The notes under the pieces: generated by a model
The model's input: the letters and a program-made list of their open reading frames with translations, nothing else
Told to the model about the DNA's origin: nothing
Database searches by the model: none
Shown: positions 27,557 to 35,891 of the stretch, piece after piece
How positions within the stretch are numbered: the stretch's first letter is position 1
Layout of the letters: the number at the start of each line of letters is the position of its first letter
Assembly: GCA_963837695.1 (NCBI GenBank)
Contig: CAWINZ010000001.1
Span: 62,001 to 126,000, forward strand
Source: VRUE01 sp963837695
GTDB lineage: Bacteria; Actinomycetota; Thermoleophilia; Solirubrobacterales; 70-9
DNA: 64,000 nucleotides
Direction of reading: 5' to 3'
Position numbers and translations under genes: made by a program

Positions 27557-27681
27557 GAGGGCGGCGGGGTGTCCCTCCCGCGCAGCGGCGTCCTCTTTTT
27601 CGCCCCAACCGCAACCTCGGACGGCCAAATGGCGCGACTGGCGAAAAACCCAGCAAGCGGGAGGGACACCCCGCTGCCCTC
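27557..27681. repeat. Family 1 palindromic element, copy A
   Basis: Arms 27557-27581 and 27657-27681, 24 of 25 positions complementary, around the conserved core (GCAGCGGCGTCC, TTTTTCGCCCC ... GGCGAAAAACCCAGCAAGC) read on the plus strand. It sits 8 nt after the hadB stop and upstream of hrcA. Confidence 0.9.
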
Positions 27682-27689
27682 CCACGCTC

Positions 27690-28082
27690 CTAGAGCGCTA
27701 CTTCCGCCTCGGCATTGCGAATCGTCTGGTTCTCGCCCTGCGCAGCGACGACGTCGATCACGGCCTTGCCGTCCTCAACCGACTTGATGGTGCCCGTGAC
27801 GACGATCTCGGTCTCTGGCGCACCCATGCCGCGAAACTGCACCGAGAGCCGCTTCAGCGAGCGGGGATCGCCGCCGACCGATTCGGCGGCGGCGCGGGCG
27901 GTCAGGCCCATCATGTAGAGGCCGTGCAGGATCGTGTTCGGCAGGCCGACGGCCTTGGCGAACTCAGGGTCGATATGGATCGGGTTGAAGTCGCCCGAGG
28001 CGCCCGCGTAGCGGTGCGGCAGGTACTTGTCGGGGGTGACCTTCAGCTCCGCGATCTGATCTCCGACGCTCAGCTCCGCCAT
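27690..28082 (-). CDS. MaoC-like (R)-hydroxyacyl-ACP dehydratase subunit (HadB-like)
   Basis: 130 residues, hot-dog fold. The catalytic Asp/His lie in GDFNPIHIDPEFAKAVGLP, followed by LHGLYMMGL. It pairs with the upstream HadA-like gene (1-nt gap), the arrangement of mycobacterial HadA-HadB dehydratases of fatty-acid elongation. HadB supplies the active site. Confidence 0.9.
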   Translation of the reverse strand: MAELSVGDQIAELKVTPDKYLPHRYAGASGDFNPIHIDPEFAKAVGLPNTILHGLYMMGLTARAAAESVGGDPRSLKRLSVQFRGMGAPETEIVVTGTIKSVEDGKAVIDVVAAQGENQTIRNAEAEVAL

Positions 28083-28083
28083 C

Positions 28084-28524
28084 TCAGACTCCCCTCACGA
28101 TGTTGGTCCAGGTCCCGCGCACGACCTCGGCGCCGTCCTGGTTCGTCGAGACGGTCTCGAACTTGTAGAAGCCCTTACCGTCTTTCTCGAAGATCTCCAG
28201 GCACTTGGCGCTGGTCGTGATCTCATCGCCCGAGCAGGCCGGCTCGCCCCAGACGAACTCCTGGCCGCCGTGGACCATCGCGGCGAAGTTCATCCCCACC
28301 TCGGGGTCGAACATCGCCGGCGCGAGTGCCGGGGCGCTGTAGACGACGCAGAACATCGGCGGCGCCACCACATCGCGGTAGCCGGCCGTCCTGGCCGCCT
28401 CGCGGTCGAAGTGCACCGGGTTCTCGATCCCGATAACCCGCGCATACTCCCCAATCTTCTCCTTACCCACCTCATAGGTAGTGGCGGGCCATTCCTTGCC
28501 TATTGCCTCGATCTTGATAGCCAT
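28084..28524 (-). CDS. HadA-like FAS1-type dehydratase subunit
   Basis: 146 residues from ATG 28524. A hot-dog domain with the HadA signature PVHFDREAARTAGYRDVVAPPMF and GMNFAAMVHGGQEFVWGEP. It lacks the catalytic D-x4-H of MaoC and would act as the substrate-binding partner of the HadB-like protein encoded 1 nt downstream. The pair probably dehydrates 3-hydroxyacyl-ACP; the specificity is not deducible. Confidence 0.88.
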   Translation of the reverse strand: MAIKIEAIGKEWPATTYEVGKEKIGEYARVIGIENPVHFDREAARTAGYRDVVAPPMFCVVYSAPALAPAMFDPEVGMNFAAMVHGGQEFVWGEPACSGDEITTSAKCLEIFEKDGKGFYKFETVSTNQDGAEVVRGTWTNIVRGV

Positions 28525-28591
28525 GGCGCGCCAGTCTATTCACGCTTACGAAAGCCAGGTCGCAAGGTCGGCCCCACCCAAGCTCCTCGCT

Positions 28592-28715
28592 GGAGGGGGT
28601 GAGGTGCCCCTCCGGCGCAGCGGCGTCCTCTTTTTCGCCCCAACGCCGATCTCGGACGGCCCTCAGCGCTACTGGCGAAAAACCCAGCAAGCTGGAGGGG
28701 CACCCCACCCCCTCC
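28592..28715. repeat. Family 1 palindromic element, copy B
   Basis: 22-nt arms (28592-28613 and 28694-28715; one mismatch), the left reading GGAGGGGGTGAGGTGCCCC then TCC. The core orientation is plus. It lies 10 nt after the lepA stop. Confidence 0.9.
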
Positions 28716-28725
28716 CCAACAAGCC

Positions 28726-30519
28726 CTACTCGTCGATCTGCAGCACCGCCAAGAACGCCTCCTGCGGCACCTCCACCCGCCCGACCTGCTTCATCCGCTT
28801 CTTGCCCGCTTTCTGCTTCTTCAGCAGCTTGTTCTTGCGGGTGACGTCACCGCCGTAGAGCTTCGCGGTGACGTCCTTGCGCAGCGCCTTGACGGTCTCG
28901 CGGGCGAGGATGTTGGAGCCGATCGCGGCTTGCACCGGCACGTCGAAGAGCTGGCGCGGGATCGTCTTGCGCAGCCGCTCGACCAGCCGCTTGCCCTGCT
29001 CGTAGGAGAATTCGCGGTGAACGATGATCGAGAGCGCGTCGACCTTGTCGCCGGCCAGCAGGATGTCGACCTTGACCAGGTCGGAGGCCTGATTGCCGAT
29101 CGGCTCGTAGTCGAGCGAGGCATAGCCGCGGGTCGAGGACTTCAGCAGGTCGAAGAAGTCGAGGACGATCTCGGCCAGCGGCATGTCGTAGCGGATCTGC
29201 ACCCGCTGCGGGCTCAAGTAGTGCATGTCGACGTGGGTGCCGCGGCGCCCCTGGCAGAGCTCCATCACCGCACCGACCTGCTCTGACGGAGCGATGATCG
29301 TGGCGCGTATGAAGGGCTCTTCGATCGCCTCGATCGTGCCCGGGTCGGGCAGCTCGGTGGGGCTGCGGACCTCCTTCGAAGTGCCGTTGGTCATGTGGAC
29401 CTCGTAGCGCACGTTCGGGGTCGTCGAGAGCAGGTCGAGCCCGTACTCTCGCTCGAGCCGCTCGCGCACGATCTCCATGTGGAGCAGGCCGAGGAAGCCG
29501 CAGCGGAAGCCGAAGCCGAGCGCCTCGGAGGTCTCCGGCTCCCAGGACAGCGCGGCGTCGTTCAGAGCGAGCTTCTCGAGCGCGTCGCGGAGGTCTTCGA
29601 AGCGGTCGGTGTCGATCGGGAAGAGGCCGCAGAAAACCATCGGACGAACCTCGCGGTAGCCCTCGAGCGGCTCGGCGGCCGCTCGCTCCTGCGCCGTCAG
29701 CGTGTCGCCGACGCGCAGCTTGGCGACGTCCTTGATCCCGGTGATCAGGTAACCGACGTCGCCCGCGTCCATCCCCTGCACCCCCGTCATCGCCGGCCGG
29801 AAGAAACCGATGTCGTCGATGTCGGCCTCGGTGCCGTTCTGCATCGCCAGGATCCGCTCGTGCTTGCGGAAGCAGCCGTCGACCATCCGCACGTAAGCGA
29901 TCACGCCGCGGTACTGGTCGAACTCGGAGTCGAAGATCAACGCCCTGGTGGGAGCCTCGGGCTCGCCCTTGGGGGCCGGGATCCGCGCGACGATCGCCTC
30001 CAGCACCTCGACCACCCCCTCGCCCGTCTTGGCCGAGATCCACAGCGCTTCCTCGGGGTCGCCCCCGGTCAGGTCGGCGATCTCCTGCGCGACCCGCTCG
30101 GGCTCGGCGCCGGGCAGGTCGACCTTGTTGATGACCGGGATCAGCTCCAGCCCGTTCTCGACGGCCAGGTAGGTGTTGGCGACGGTCTGCGCCTCGACCC
30201 CCTGGGCGGCGTCGACGACGAGCAGGGCGCCCTCGCAGGCGGCGAGGCTGCGCGAGACCTCGTAGGAGAAGTCGACGTGGCCGGGGGTGTCGATCAGGTG
30301 CAGGTGGTACGTCTGCCCATCTGTGGCGGTGTACTCGACCCGCACGGCCTGGGCCTTGATCGTGATCCCGCGCTCACGCTCGAGGTCCATCGAATCGAGC
30401 ATCTGGGCCTGCATTTTCTTCGGGTCGACGGCGCCGGTGAGCTCGAGGATGCGGTCGGCCAGCGTCGACTTGCCGTGGTCGATGTGGGCGATGATGCTGA
30501 AGTTGCGGATGTGGTCCAT
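28726..30519 (-). CDS. lepA: Elongation factor 4 (LepA)
   Basis: 597 residues from ATG 30519 (MDHIRNFSIIAHIDHGKSTL). The frame is open for another 249 codons upstream, but that region is a family 1 repeat and the 3' end of the next gene, so the canonical start is chosen. G1 AHIDHGKST, G3 DTPGHVDF, G4 NKVD; C-terminal LepA domain QAIGSNILARETVKALRKDV. A ribosome-binding GTPase that back-translocates or rescues stalled ribosomes. Confidence 0.97.
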   Translation of the reverse strand: MDHIRNFSIIAHIDHGKSTLADRILELTGAVDPKKMQAQMLDSMDLERERGITIKAQAVRVEYTATDGQTYHLHLIDTPGHVDFSYEVSRSLAACEGALLVVDAAQGVEAQTVANTYLAVENGLELIPVINKVDLPGAEPERVAQEIADLTGGDPEEALWISAKTGEGVVEVLEAIVARIPAPKGEPEAPTRALIFDSEFDQYRGVIAYVRMVDGCFRKHERILAMQNGTEADIDDIGFFRPAMTGVQGMDAGDVGYLITGIKDVAKLRVGDTLTAQERAAAEPLEGYREVRPMVFCGLFPIDTDRFEDLRDALEKLALNDAALSWEPETSEALGFGFRCGFLGLLHMEIVRERLEREYGLDLLSTTPNVRYEVHMTNGTSKEVRSPTELPDPGTIEAIEEPFIRATIIAPSEQVGAVMELCQGRRGTHVDMHYLSPQRVQIRYDMPLAEIVLDFFDLLKSSTRGYASLDYEPIGNQASDLVKVDILLAGDKVDALSIIVHREFSYEQGKRLVERLRKTIPRQLFDVPVQAAIGSNILARETVKALRKDVTAKLYGGDVTRKNKLLKKQKAGKKRMKQVGRVEVPQEAFLAVLQIDE

Positions 30520-30551
30520 GGGCGTGGCAAGTATGGCGAGTGGCTGTGTGG

Positions 30552-30675
30552 GGCGAGGTCGGGGGGTGCCCCTGGCTTGCTGGGTTTTTCGCCAGGGGCG
30601 CCGATGGCCGTCCGAGGATCGGGTTGGGGCGAAAAAGAGGACGCCGCGGCGCCAGGGGCACCCCCCGCCCTCGCC
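30552..30675. repeat. Family 1 palindromic element, copy C
   Basis: 24-nt arms (30552-30575 and 30652-30675; one mismatch). The core reads on the minus strand (CTTGCTGGGTTTTTCGCC on the plus strand as its complement). It lies 17 nt after the stop of the GT-C-like gene and upstream of lepA. Confidence 0.9.
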
Positions 30676-30692
30676 ACTCGGGCGCGGCGTCG

Positions 30693-32861
30693 CTACGGGC
30701 AGGCCGATGGGTTCAGGGGTCCGTTCAGCTTGAAGACGACCGTTGGTGGCGTTTTTGAGATTGGGGTTGCTTGGGGCGCTTCGGTCCAGCGGGTGGTTGG
30801 TGGATATGGGGGCTTGTTCGGTTCTATGCGGTCGCGGGAGGTGATTACGTAGTCGTAGTTGCCTTCGTTGAGGAGGTGGCGCCATTGCCTGCACGTGGAG
30901 GGGGCGGTGAAGCCTCCGTGGGGCGCTTCTTCGCCGATGTACTGGACGTGGTTGGAGAGGTCGGTGCCGTAGAGCGGGTATTGGCGCGTTGAGGTGGTGG
31001 CTATGCGGGCGTCGGATATTCCGTCGGCCCACTTGAAGGCGGCGTTGAGGCCGGGGGTGGCGAAGGTCGGGTTCGCGTAGCGGTTCTGCAGGTAGTGGCG
31101 CTGGACCGGGTAGCCGATCGCGATCGCGGCGAGGAGGAGTGCGAGGGCGACCGGGCGGGCGTGGGGTGTCCCTCCCGCTTGCTGGGTTTTTCGCCAGAGG
31201 CGATTGCGCCCGTCCGAGGGCGTGGTCGGGGCGAAAAACGGGGACGCCGCTGCGCGGGAGGGACACCCCACGCCCGCCCTTCTAAGCCGTGGAGACAGCA
31301 CGATGGGAAGTAACGCGAGGCCTAGGACGAGGGCTGGGGCCAGGTAGCGGAGGCCGGATTCGAAGCCGCGGGCCATGCCGTCGGGGCCGGAAGCTGAGGT
31401 CGGGGCGATCAGCCAGGCGACGATCACTGCGAGCCCGGTGGCGCTGACGACCAGCAGCGCACTGTCGCGGTCGAGGTTAGGTCCGGATGGCGACCCAAAG
31501 CTCGACCGCACTCGGAGAAGGGGCAGGAGAAGGCCGGCAAGCGCCAGGGCGGCGAGCAGTGGCCAGAGGATCGTCAGGCCGCCGTGCAGGCCGGGGAGGA
31601 ACCATTCCGACCAGACCGAGCTGTCGGTCAGGTAGCCGAGGACGCTGTGGCCTTCGCGCCCACCGAGAGCCTGATCGGGCGCGGGCAGCGAGATCGGGCC
31701 GAAGTGATCGAACCACGGCAACGGGTTGCCGGTGTGGACCAGGTTGCGCAGGTACCAGTAGCCGCCGCCGGCAAGCGCAGCCAGGCCGGTTGCCGCGAGA
31801 GCTCGCCAGCGCCTCCCGGCCGGCGCGGCGATGGCTAGCCCAAAGACGAGAACTGCCGCAGGTAGGAGGAAGTTGAGCTTGGTGCCGGCGGCGAGACCCG
31901 CAGCCAGCCCGGCGACGATCAACGGACCCAACTCGGCGCCAGGTCGGTCGCCACCGCTTCCCGAACCCCCTCCCCCTACCTGCTCGTCTTTTTGTCCTGC
32001 CCAGGCGTTCACGACAACGGCAACTGCAGTGAGTAGGAAGAAGATCCCGACGATGTCGTTGCGCGCTTCGCCGGCTTGGTCCGAGAGCACCGGCAGGCTC
32101 AGCGCGACAGCCCCCAGCGCAAGTGACCACGGTGCAACTCGGTAGGGCCTCCCAATGCACCAGCAAGCCAGAAGGCATCCGACAAACCAACCAAGGTTCA
32201 GCAGCGGAGAAAGCAAGTCCCGCCCAAGCGCCAGCATCCCAGCCGAATGGAAGATTTCTGCGTTTGCGGGGTAGAACCACGCCAAGAACTGCGGCGCGAT
32301 GAAGTGCAGATCCCACGTATTCCCGCTCTGAAAGAACCCGGCGGCGAACGGCCCGTGGTACCAGGTCGAGTCGAACCCGGTCATCCCCGTCATCAGCTTC
32401 GACCTCACGTCGATGCCGAACTTGATCACCGCGACAGAGGCGATCGCCAGTGCGATCAACACGACCCCTTGACCTTGGGGAGGAGGGTGGGGGTGTCCCT
32501 CCCGCTCGCTGGGTTTTTCGCCTTTGAGCGTGTCTCTCTCGCCGACCGGTTTGTGCGAAAAACGGGACGCCGCTACGCGGGAGGGACACCCCCACCCTCC
32601 TCCCAGGCCCCACCGAAGTGCCAAGCCAGCCGCGGCGATTCCAATGAGATACGGCACCGGCTCGAACAACGCGAAGCTGCCGAGTAACTCGCCGACCCAG
32701 ATAAGAATCGCAAGAGCCAAAACCGCAGACGCGAGGTAGGCCGGTGCTCCCGAGAAAGCCGGAAGCAGCCGTGTGCGAATCGCAGATGCGCCGTAGCTCG
32801 CAAAGCCGACGAGCCAGGCCAGCTCAAACACACCCAGCAGGTAACGCGGCAGGTCGAGCAT
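30693..32861 (-). CDS. Polytopic GT-C-like membrane protein with two repeat-encoded inserts
   Basis: 722 residues from ATG 32861, overlapping the murJ stop (TGATG). About 10-12 hydrophobic helices. A loop with STWYHGPFAAGFFQSGNTWD and WFYPANAEIFHSAGM resembles the acidic first loop of GT-C glycosyltransferases using lipid-linked sugars; the C-terminal soluble part (LNAAFKWADGISDARIATTS... NYDYVITSRDRI) also fits. Residues about 88-132 and 530-568 are encoded by family 1 elements (copies E and D): GCPSRVAASRFSHKPVGER and GCPSRAAASPFFAPTTPSDG. Both fall in loops between helices and keep the frame. Its position next to murJ suggests a cell-envelope glycan role. Confidence 0.75.
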   Translation of the reverse strand: MLDLPRYLLGVFELAWLVGFASYGASAIRTRLLPAFSGAPAYLASAVLALAILIWVGELLGSFALFEPVPYLIGIAAAGLALRWGLGGGWGCPSRVAASRFSHKPVGERDTLKGEKPSEREGHPHPPPQGQGVVLIALAIASVAVIKFGIDVRSKLMTGMTGFDSTWYHGPFAAGFFQSGNTWDLHFIAPQFLAWFYPANAEIFHSAGMLALGRDLLSPLLNLGWFVGCLLACWCIGRPYRVAPWSLALGAVALSLPVLSDQAGEARNDIVGIFFLLTAVAVVVNAWAGQKDEQVGGGGSGSGGDRPGAELGPLIVAGLAAGLAAGTKLNFLLPAAVLVFGLAIAAPAGRRWRALAATGLAALAGGGYWYLRNLVHTGNPLPWFDHFGPISLPAPDQALGGREGHSVLGYLTDSSVWSEWFLPGLHGGLTILWPLLAALALAGLLLPLLRVRSSFGSPSGPNLDRDSALLVVSATGLAVIVAWLIAPTSASGPDGMARGFESGLRYLAPALVLGLALLPIVLSPRLRRAGVGCPSRAAASPFFAPTTPSDGRNRLWRKTQQAGGTPHARPVALALLLAAIAIGYPVQRHYLQNRYANPTFATPGLNAAFKWADGISDARIATTSTRQYPLYGTDLSNHVQYIGEEAPHGGFTAPSTCRQWRHLLNEGNYDYVITSRDRIEPNKPPYPPTTRWTEAPQATPISKTPPTVVFKLNGPLNPSACP
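31153..31279. repeat. Family 1 palindromic element, copy D (inside a gene)
   Basis: Perfect 26-nt arms (31153-31178 and 31254-31279). Core on the minus strand. It lies in frame in the GT-C-like gene and encodes GCPSRAAASPFFAPTTPSDG and following residues ending KTQQAGGTPHARP. Confidence 0.92.
32478..32604. repeat. Family 1 palindromic element, copy E (inside a gene)
   Basis: Perfect 28-nt arms (32478-32505 and 32577-32604), the left very G-rich (GGGAGGAGGGTGGGGGTG). The core is the most divergent of the seven: the inner CGGACGG segment is not recognisable, but GGGTTTTTCGCC and GACGCCGC are kept. It encodes GCPSRVAASRFSHKPVGER in the GT-C-like protein. Confidence 0.9.
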
Positions 32862-34540
32862 CAACGGCGGCGGACAAGCCGCGTGATCTGCTCCAACTCA
32901 GAAATGCGAAGGAGCTTGGCAGCGCCGATATAGACGATTCCCCCCAAACCCAAAGCAGTTCCCAGCGAGACGATCTGGCCTCCCAGGCCGCGGCCCAGGG
33001 CGTTGTCGAGCAGGTCCCAGACGCCGAACGAGACTGCCGCCAGGGCAGCCGCGGCGGTGGTGATCTTGATCCCGGTCGAGAGCAGCCTGCCCAGCTCGAG
33101 GCCCCCTAGCTCGCGGCGCAGGACGACCGCCTGGGCGAGCACGGCGGCGGTCGTGCCGATGCCCGTGCCGGCGACGATCCCGCCGGTGCCGAAGGGCTTG
33201 TAGAGGAGCAGGGCGCCAAGCGCCGAGACGACCAGGTCAAGGCCGGCAAGACCGGTCGCCATCCAGGGGCGCTGGAGGCTGAAGAAAGTCCGCGTCTGCA
33301 ACAGGTAGAGGCCGTTGGTCGGCAGCGAGAAGGCGAACCAGAAGAGGGCGGTGGCGACCAGGGTCGTCTCCTGCGGGGTGAACTCGCCGCGCTGGTAGAC
33401 CAGCCGGATCATCGGCTCGGAGAGGACCAGGACCGCGGCCGCGGCCGGCACCAGGACGAAGAGGATCTGGCGCATCCCGTTGGCCATCGTCGCCCGCAGG
33501 TTGTCGTGCTCGCCGCGGGCGGCGAAGCGGGCCAGGGTCGGGAAGAGCACCGTGGCGATCGCCACCGAGAAGATCCCCTGCGGAAGCTGGTAGATCCTGA
33601 ACGCCTTGTCGATCGCGGCGGGGGACTGGTCGCTGACGAGGCTGCCGAAGAGGCTGTTGATCAGCAGGTTGAAGTTGATCAGGCCGAGGCTGATCGTCAC
33701 CGGCAGCATCAACAGGAGGACCCGGCGCACGTCGGGGTTGCGCCACTCGAAGCTCCACTCGAACTTGAAGGGCGTGTTGCGCAGGTCGAAGGTGGGGATC
33801 AGCAACTGCACCAACGTGCCGGCGAGGATGCCGATCGCGTAGGCGTAGATCCGGTTCTGCCCGTGGAACGCCGGAATCAGGAAGACCAGCACGGCGATGA
33901 TCGTCAGGTTCCAGAACAGCGGCGAGATCGCGAAGGCGCCGAAGCGGTCGTAGCTGTTGAGGATGCCGACGACGACGCCGCTCAGCCCGAGCAGGATCAG
34001 GATCGGGAAGAGGACCTGGGAGAGGGTGACGGTGAGATCGAGGATCGCCCCTTCGAAGCCCGGCGCGAAAAGCGGCATGATCACCGGGGCGAGCAGGACG
34101 AAGAGCGCCGTGATCGCACCCAACACGAGCGTGACCAACAGCAGCAGGGTCGAGGCGAGCCGGAAGGCCTCGCGGTAGTTCTTTTTCTCGAGCTGCTCGG
34201 TGAAGACCGGGACGAAGGCCGGCTGCAGCGCCGCATCGGCGAACAGGGCGCGCACCAGGTTTGGAACCTGGAAGGCGATCGTGAAGGCGGACATCGGTCC
34301 GCTGACGCCGTAGTAGCCGGCGGCGACGATCTCACGGACGAGGCCGGCGATCCGCGAGGCCGCGGTGGCCAGAGAGAAGAACGCCGTGGAGCGGGCGATG
34401 CGCCCAGAACGTGCGCCGGGAGCCGGCTCACCGGAGCTTTCCTCGCCGGGCTCGAAGGCCTCCGCGGCCCGCAGCGCGGCATCGGCGGCGACCGCTGCCT
34501 CCTCGCGATCGTCTCTGTCAGGTGCCCTGGGGGTCTCCAA
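32861..34540 (-). CDS. murJ: Lipid II flippase MurJ
   Basis: 559 residues from a TTG at 34540. A charged N-terminal tail of about 50 residues precedes the MVF core (ARSTAFFSLATAASRIAGLVREIVAA). About 14 membrane helices follow; ADAALQPAFVPVFTEQLE and LPQGIFSVAIATVLFPTLAR are family motifs. It translocates lipid II across the membrane for peptidoglycan synthesis. Divergent from rpsT. Confidence 0.95.
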   Translation of the reverse strand: METPRAPDRDDREEAAVAADAALRAAEAFEPGEESSGEPAPGARSGRIARSTAFFSLATAASRIAGLVREIVAAGYYGVSGPMSAFTIAFQVPNLVRALFADAALQPAFVPVFTEQLEKKNYREAFRLASTLLLLVTLVLGAITALFVLLAPVIMPLFAPGFEGAILDLTVTLSQVLFPILILLGLSGVVVGILNSYDRFGAFAISPLFWNLTIIAVLVFLIPAFHGQNRIYAYAIGILAGTLVQLLIPTFDLRNTPFKFEWSFEWRNPDVRRVLLLMLPVTISLGLINFNLLINSLFGSLVSDQSPAAIDKAFRIYQLPQGIFSVAIATVLFPTLARFAARGEHDNLRATMANGMRQILFVLVPAAAAVLVLSEPMIRLVYQRGEFTPQETTLVATALFWFAFSLPTNGLYLLQTRTFFSLQRPWMATGLAGLDLVVSALGALLLYKPFGTGGIVAGTGIGTTAAVLAQAVVLRRELGGLELGRLLSTGIKITTAAAALAAVSFGVWDLLDNALGRGLGGQIVSLGTALGLGGIVYIGAAKLLRISELEQITRLVRRR

Positions 34541-34556
34541 GCTGGTTCTCAGTCGC

Positions 34557-34562
34557 TATAGT
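34557..34562 (+). promoter_or_regulatory. Putative -10 of rpsT
   Basis: TATAGT lies about 48 nt before the rpsT ATG in the 69-nt gap between divergent murJ and rpsT. No convincing -35 is visible at 17-nt spacing. Confidence 0.35.
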
Positions 34563-34609
34563 CGGCGGCCGCCTGGGGCTGGCCGATGCCGCTTCGAGGC
34601 TCACGATCA

Positions 34610-34876
34610 ATGGCCAACATAGCCTCACAAAAGAAGCGGATCCTACGCAGCGAGCGCGAGCGGACCGAGAACCGGCTCCTGACGAGCACGGTCAAGACCT
34701 ATTTCCGGCGGCTCGAAAGCGCTGTCGAGGGTGGCGATACGGCCACGATCGAGGCCGAGCACCGGGCGCTGGTCTCGCGGGTCGACAAGGCTGTCCAGAA
34801 GGGCGCCCTGCACAAGAACACCGCGGCTCGCAAGAAGGCCAAAGCCGCGCGCATCGCGACTGCCGCCGCGAAGTAG
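34610..34876 (+). CDS. rpsT: 30S ribosomal protein S20
   Basis: 88 residues from ATG 34610 (MANIASQKKRILRSERER); the in-frame ATG at 34586 would add eight residues not seen in S20. Three basic helices; KTYFRRLESAVEGGD and KGALHKNTAARKKAKAARI are family motifs. Binds 16S rRNA. It is the only rightward gene between about 6.8 and 43.1 kb, and its stop abuts the holA stop with no gap. Confidence 0.96.
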   Translation: MANIASQKKRILRSERERTENRLLTSTVKTYFRRLESAVEGGDTATIEAEHRALVSRVDKAVQKGALHKNTAARKKAKAARIATAAAK

Positions 34877-35857
34877 TCAGGCCGGAACGCCCGCCGCGGC
34901 CCGCAACGCCAGGGTCAGCGCCAGCTCGTCGCCGTAATCTGCTCCACCTCTGCACCAGACCTCCAGGTCGGCAAGGGCGATAAGCGCCTCCTGCAGTTCG
35001 TCAACCTCAACGCCCTGCAGCCTCCGAACCAGCTGCTTGGCCGCGTAGGGGTGCATGCCGAGGGTCGACTCGATTTGGCTTGGCGGGACCCCCTCTGACA
35101 GGGCCGCCGCCGCCGCACAGGCTTTGCGCAGGCGCGATGCGAGGCCGTAGATCAGGCCGGTGACGTTCTCCCCCTGGGAGATCAGCCGCTCTGAGATCCG
35201 CAGCGCCGCCGCCGCGTCGCGCTCCAGCAACGCATCGGACAGCGCCCACACGACCGCCTCCGAGGTGTCGGCGATCATCGCGCCCAGATCGTCCGCGCCG
35301 ACCGTCCCACCCTCTCCTGCCCAGAGCGCGAGGCGCTCCAGCTCGTTGTGGAGGCGCTGTGGATTGGCCCCCATCCGGTCGACCAGCATGCGTGCCGCCG
35401 CGGGGTCGAGGCGAAAACCGAGACGCTCGGCGTCGGCGACCAGCAACCGTGGCATGTCTCTCGCCTTAGGAGCCTCGAATAGGTGTATCTCCCCATTCGC
35501 CGCCTTGACGGCCTTGACCAGCTTCGCCGGCGCCTTTGCCCGGGCGATCAGAACGACGCTGAGGTCGGGAGGCAGCCCGGCAAGCGCCGCCGCCACCGCT
35601 TCAAGCTGCCTGTCGCGCCAACGCTCGACGCCGTCGGCGAGCAGGTAGCGGCGGGATTCGGTCAGCGACATCGCCGGAATTGCCCCGAGCAGGGCCTCGT
35701 GATCGGGGGCGCCTCGGCCCTCGCCGGGCTCGAAGACCTGTAACGAGGCGGCGCCCCCGTCGCGCTCCGCCCGCGCCCGCAGGCGAGAGCGGGTTGCGTC
35801 GATCTTGGCCCCATCGGTACCGGCGATCAGATAGAGCGGGCGCATCTCCTCGGCCAT
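34877..35857 (-). CDS. holA: DNA polymerase III delta subunit
   Basis: 326 residues. A clamp-loader subunit that opens the beta clamp. N-terminal PLYLIAGTDGAKIDATRSRL, the linker MGANPQRLHNELERLALWAG, and the C-terminal helical collar (SRLRKACAAAAALSEGVPPS) match the family. Convergent with rpsT with zero spacing. Confidence 0.92.
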   Translation of the reverse strand: MAEEMRPLYLIAGTDGAKIDATRSRLRARAERDGGAASLQVFEPGEGRGAPDHEALLGAIPAMSLTESRRYLLADGVERWRDRQLEAVAAALAGLPPDLSVVLIARAKAPAKLVKAVKAANGEIHLFEAPKARDMPRLLVADAERLGFRLDPAAARMLVDRMGANPQRLHNELERLALWAGEGGTVGADDLGAMIADTSEAVVWALSDALLERDAAAALRISERLISQGENVTGLIYGLASRLRKACAAAAALSEGVPPSQIESTLGMHPYAAKQLVRRLQGVEVDELQEALIALADLEVWCRGGADYGDELALTLALRAAAGVPA

Positions 35858-35891
35858 CGGCCGAGTCTAGATGTCGGCCCGGAACCGCCCG

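Noticed and set aside
27546..27690. A CIRCE operator upstream of hrcA
   Set aside because: No TTAGCACTC-N9-GAGTGCTAA match; the interval is filled by family 1 copy A.
30520..31266. N-terminal extension of LepA of about 249 residues
   Set aside because: The extension reads through family 1 repeats and the 3' end of the neighbouring gene; LepA's canonical start is at 30519.
27557..32604. A CRISPR-like array from the clustered repeats
   Set aside because: Copies are irregularly spaced, in both orientations, separated by whole genes, and are palindromic elements without spacers or cas genes.
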